A stretch of DNA of 64,000 bases from Triglochin maritima. Its lineage: Eukaryota > Streptophyta > Magnoliopsida > Alismatales > Juncaginaceae. The DNA lies in NCBI GenBank assembly GCA_963682175.1, contig OY821786.1, positions 36,635,501-36,699,500 of the forward strand, given 5' to 3'. This document shows positions 61,004 to 64,000 of this stretch, one piece after another (the stretch's first letter is position 1; each line of letters opens with the position of its first letter). The position numbers and the translations under genes are program-made. The notes beneath the pieces are model-generated. The model searched no databases. It worked only from the letters and a program-made list of their open reading frames with translations, and had not been told where the DNA came from.

Positions 61004-64000
61004 TGTCAACAAATTATTTTCCTTGAATTTAACTTTAACCTACGAAGGCTGGAATTGACACGTGGCGAGTGGATTTTTGTGGAGTAGGAAGCGTTTTCCT
61101 ACGGAATCTCATTTTCTGAAGTCAAAACTCCAACTCTGACATCCTGTCAGCAAAACCTTTGGAAAATTTTGATTTCGAAATTTCTCTGCTATTATCTTCT
61201 TTTATGTGTTTTTTTGTAGTATTTTTTTATGTGTAATGTACTAAAATTGGTTGTCAGAAAACGCGTCATTTTGGTGGGATTTTATGTTTCTAAAATTGCA
61301 ATAAAACCCTCAAGTCTGAGAAATTATCGAAATGAAATTGATGTATGAGAAGTGAATCCACTTATCCAAGCAACTTTTTGAGTTTATAGTTAGGTCTTGT
61401 TTTAATACGCATTTTTTTGTTATAGAAATTGTAACAATAGAAGTAGGAGATGGAACTTTTGGGCCTATAAAGACTTGTTTATATACTGAATATTTGGTGT
61501 TAAAAACTTCAAGAAGAACATGTCTTGTACATAAATGTTGGTGGACGACGTTTTCCCAAAATCATAAAAATTAAACAAAGTTAGCATGGATTGAAAATTC
61601 ATGCATGGCTGTTTAAATTTCCATTGGAATCATGAATTTTTCAAGTTTCTAGACAAAAGAATGTCCTCAAAAAGGTTTTCTTATATAAATGACAGAGAAA
61701 CAGAAACAATATAGTACCTCTGCCAAAATCTAAGATTACCAACAAAATATCATTCATACGTGACAAGCTTCAGAAAACCAAAACCCAACACCACACTTTT
61801 CTATTAATAAACTTTTTCCACAAACAGTATCACTACCAAAACCTATATTGCAATTCAATCCTCCAAGAAGCATGTACAGAACAATACAGTACTTTGTCCA
61901 TCGGTGAAGATATCCACATGGGTTGTTTCAGGCTTTCATCTAGCAATGATAAATGAGGAGCAAATTCCAAAGCCAACAAACACACTTCCCTTCCCTTCAT
62001 GATGAGATCCAAACCAAACCAAGAAGAGCATTGACAATGGGATTGCATATGCCATGTTTGAGCAGCAGTAAGTGGCCTACACAGGTAAAATGAGCTGTAA
62101 GTTAGTAAAGAACAGTAACCAGTATTTATTCTTCCTGTCATATTTCATGCTTCAACTTGCAAGCTCTCAAAAAAAACATTTATGGGCATCACCAGATTCA
62201 GCCCAATGACTGGATTGCATTTATGGTGGTACTTCGAATTCTTGTGCCAAAAAGAACTGCACTCATATGCTGGTGCTGAGGTCCTTATAAATTCCAAGTT
62301 TAATCACCAACTAATTTTTTGACACTGCTGTAATTAATTCCTGGCAGTCCTTAAGTGACGATATGATGCTGTTTTTTCCTTCACATGCATCATAACTCAA
62401 ATCATGATTGTCGCTGTCTTTCTTAACACAATGAACAATGTAGAGTTCACGCCATCTTAAATTCATGAGTAAGGAGGAGTTTGTCATCAAACGACAGGAA
62501 ATATTCGAAAGAACGATGAAATTAGCAGCAGCGACGACAACAACGCCTTCAATCCCAAAAACTAGTTGTATGTTAGAAATGAATCTCATCAAATATCATA
62601 CTTCCATAATGTGATCAACCTCTTTCCATGTGTCAATGTATTACAAGCTTTCAAGTATTTTTAAGCTGATTGTAGTGTTCCTTACCTCTCCTTATGCCTT
62701 TGTCATGACGAGAGACCCTTTTTTTCACCAGTACCACTAGAAGTCTATGTTGAATATGTGGAAACAACCTCAAACAGTACTAAATTTTCTCTTCAATAAT
62801 AGATACTCCAACCATTTATTAGAAATTCTCAAATCTAACCTAAGTCATTCTCATAAGTTGACAAGTCAACTGTAATTTTCGCATTTCTGCTACTCGTTTA
62901 GTGAGTTATTTGTCTTTCACCTTTAGGGACAAGGAAACCAAGTTAAAAATAAAACTTGCACGATCTCTTCATATGTTTTTCTTTGGTTTCTGAAAGCACA
63001 AAACCCTTTAGGAGCTGCAACAGGCTCATTAAATATGAATACAGTAAATATTCCAAACACGAATCATAGACCTCTAGCATAGTGAGTCAGTGACACAGTC
63101 AAAAGATAGGGAAGCAAAAGCATCGATGGCTTTATTAGCTCAGCAGGCTGATGCATTAAATAGGGAGTCAGAGAAGGATATTGCATTTTAATATTTTATA
63201 GAGTTGTGTATTTCCTTCAAAAATAAGAGAGAAACGAATAAGTAGTCACCTTTTTACCATTATTTTGTTGCGTGTGCCTCTTAGAAATCAAGGACTTTGC
63301 TCTTCAGAAGTTCGAAGATTGCTGAAAAATGGATCACATGGGAAAATGAGCAGCACTATAAAAGGGGATTCGTGAAAACAGTTTTTTTTTTAAATCATTA
63401 TCAGTAACATAGGAGATAGGGATACAAGAGGTTACTCAGAAAAAAACCAGGAACAGAAACAAAAAAGGGGTTCATGAAATTAGATTTTGAAATAATTCGA
63501 ATGAATATTGGACAGAATCCTAACATCAAGATAAATTCTGGTAACTTCGGTAGTATCACTGAAACGTCAACCAAGTTATGACTACTTTTATTTTCGTGGC
63601 TGTTTTTTTGGATACATTACCCTGCATGTACGCGTAATACCTTGAGATACCAAGTGATATAACTAAGATTCGAGCCTGTAAGCTGGTTATTCGAAACCAA
63701 ATGAATTGCGGATTGGGCTGTACCCAAACTAGTGACTTTAAATCCATTTATGTAAATGTAAAAGTGTCTCATAAATGACTAGGTCTAGAAAGTTAAAACT
63801 TAATAATGAACTGGCCCACAGCAAGAGCAACTTCATCAATATCACTAAATCCAATAGAGTAACAAAATTAAATGAAAGAAACAAGGCATACCAATTAATC
63901 CTCACTGGCACTGGACTATTCTTGCCATTATTGGCTTGGTCATGATGTACCAAAATTTGAATGACAAGTTTCAGTTTGAACACAACCATGGCACACTCAA
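61004..64000. other. 3-kb right-edge region, no supported gene
   Basis: AT-rich DNA. Minus-strand frames at 62141-61833, 62592-62311 and 63989-63738 show no known domain. The last one (VIQILVHHDQANNGKNSPVP, then a donor-like GTATGCC near 63890) could be an exon of a gene extending beyond the window. The evidence is too weak to annotate a CDS. Confidence 0.35.

Noticed and set aside
61833..63989. Minus-strand frames near the right edge as a partial gene
   Set aside because: No frame shows a known domain and no consistent exon chain could be built.

Overview
The window is nuclear DNA of a flowering plant, probably a eudicot. It is AT-rich, its genes are split by GT-AG introns, and the protein families (HD-ZIP class IV, R2R3-MYB, SAMBA, plant ABCB, plant mobile domain) are plant-typical. 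I cannot name the species.

Five genes look intact, because their exons join in one open frame: an MCC1-like GNAT acetyltransferase (8338-10769, minus, 249 aa), an ABCB2-type P-glycoprotein transporter (21128-28768, plus, 12 exons, 1254 aa), an R2R3-MYB factor (32319-33376, plus, 296 aa), a SAMBA-like APC/C regulator (41004-43536, minus, 105 aa) and an HDG5/ROC3-like HD-ZIP IV factor (52931-58383, minus, 11 exons, 824 aa). A sixth gene, an RNF14-type RBR ubiquitin ligase (1511-7105, minus), keeps all its exons but has two frameshifts and a Trp-to-stop change, so I call it a recent pseudogene.

The space between genes is filled by transposable elements. From left to right: a Harbinger-like MITE with a 27-bp perfect palindrome (442-951); a foldback MITE with a 9-bp target duplication (7366-7792); a complete, young Ty1/Copia retrotransposon with an uninterrupted 1432-aa gag-pol (15268-20149); a decayed PIF/Harbinger element (35034-39548) with a CACTA element nested 28 bp inside its left end (35062-36642); a 6.3-kb Mutator-like element (43588-49926) carrying a transposase, an OTU protease domain and an oppositely oriented plant-mobile-domain gene; a Copia relic (about 50030-50830); and a 1.6-kb TIR element holding a GC-rich captured coding fragment (59439-61003).

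The host genes do not form an obvious pathway cluster. The more interesting structures are the composite Mutator-like element that landed about 50 bp upstream of the SAMBA start codon, the CACTA-in-Harbinger nest with its dense GACGTCTA subterminal array, the decaying RBR gene, and two hairpin-forming inverted repeats just downstream of the HDG5-like stop codon. No clearly new biological system could be shown from the sequence alone.
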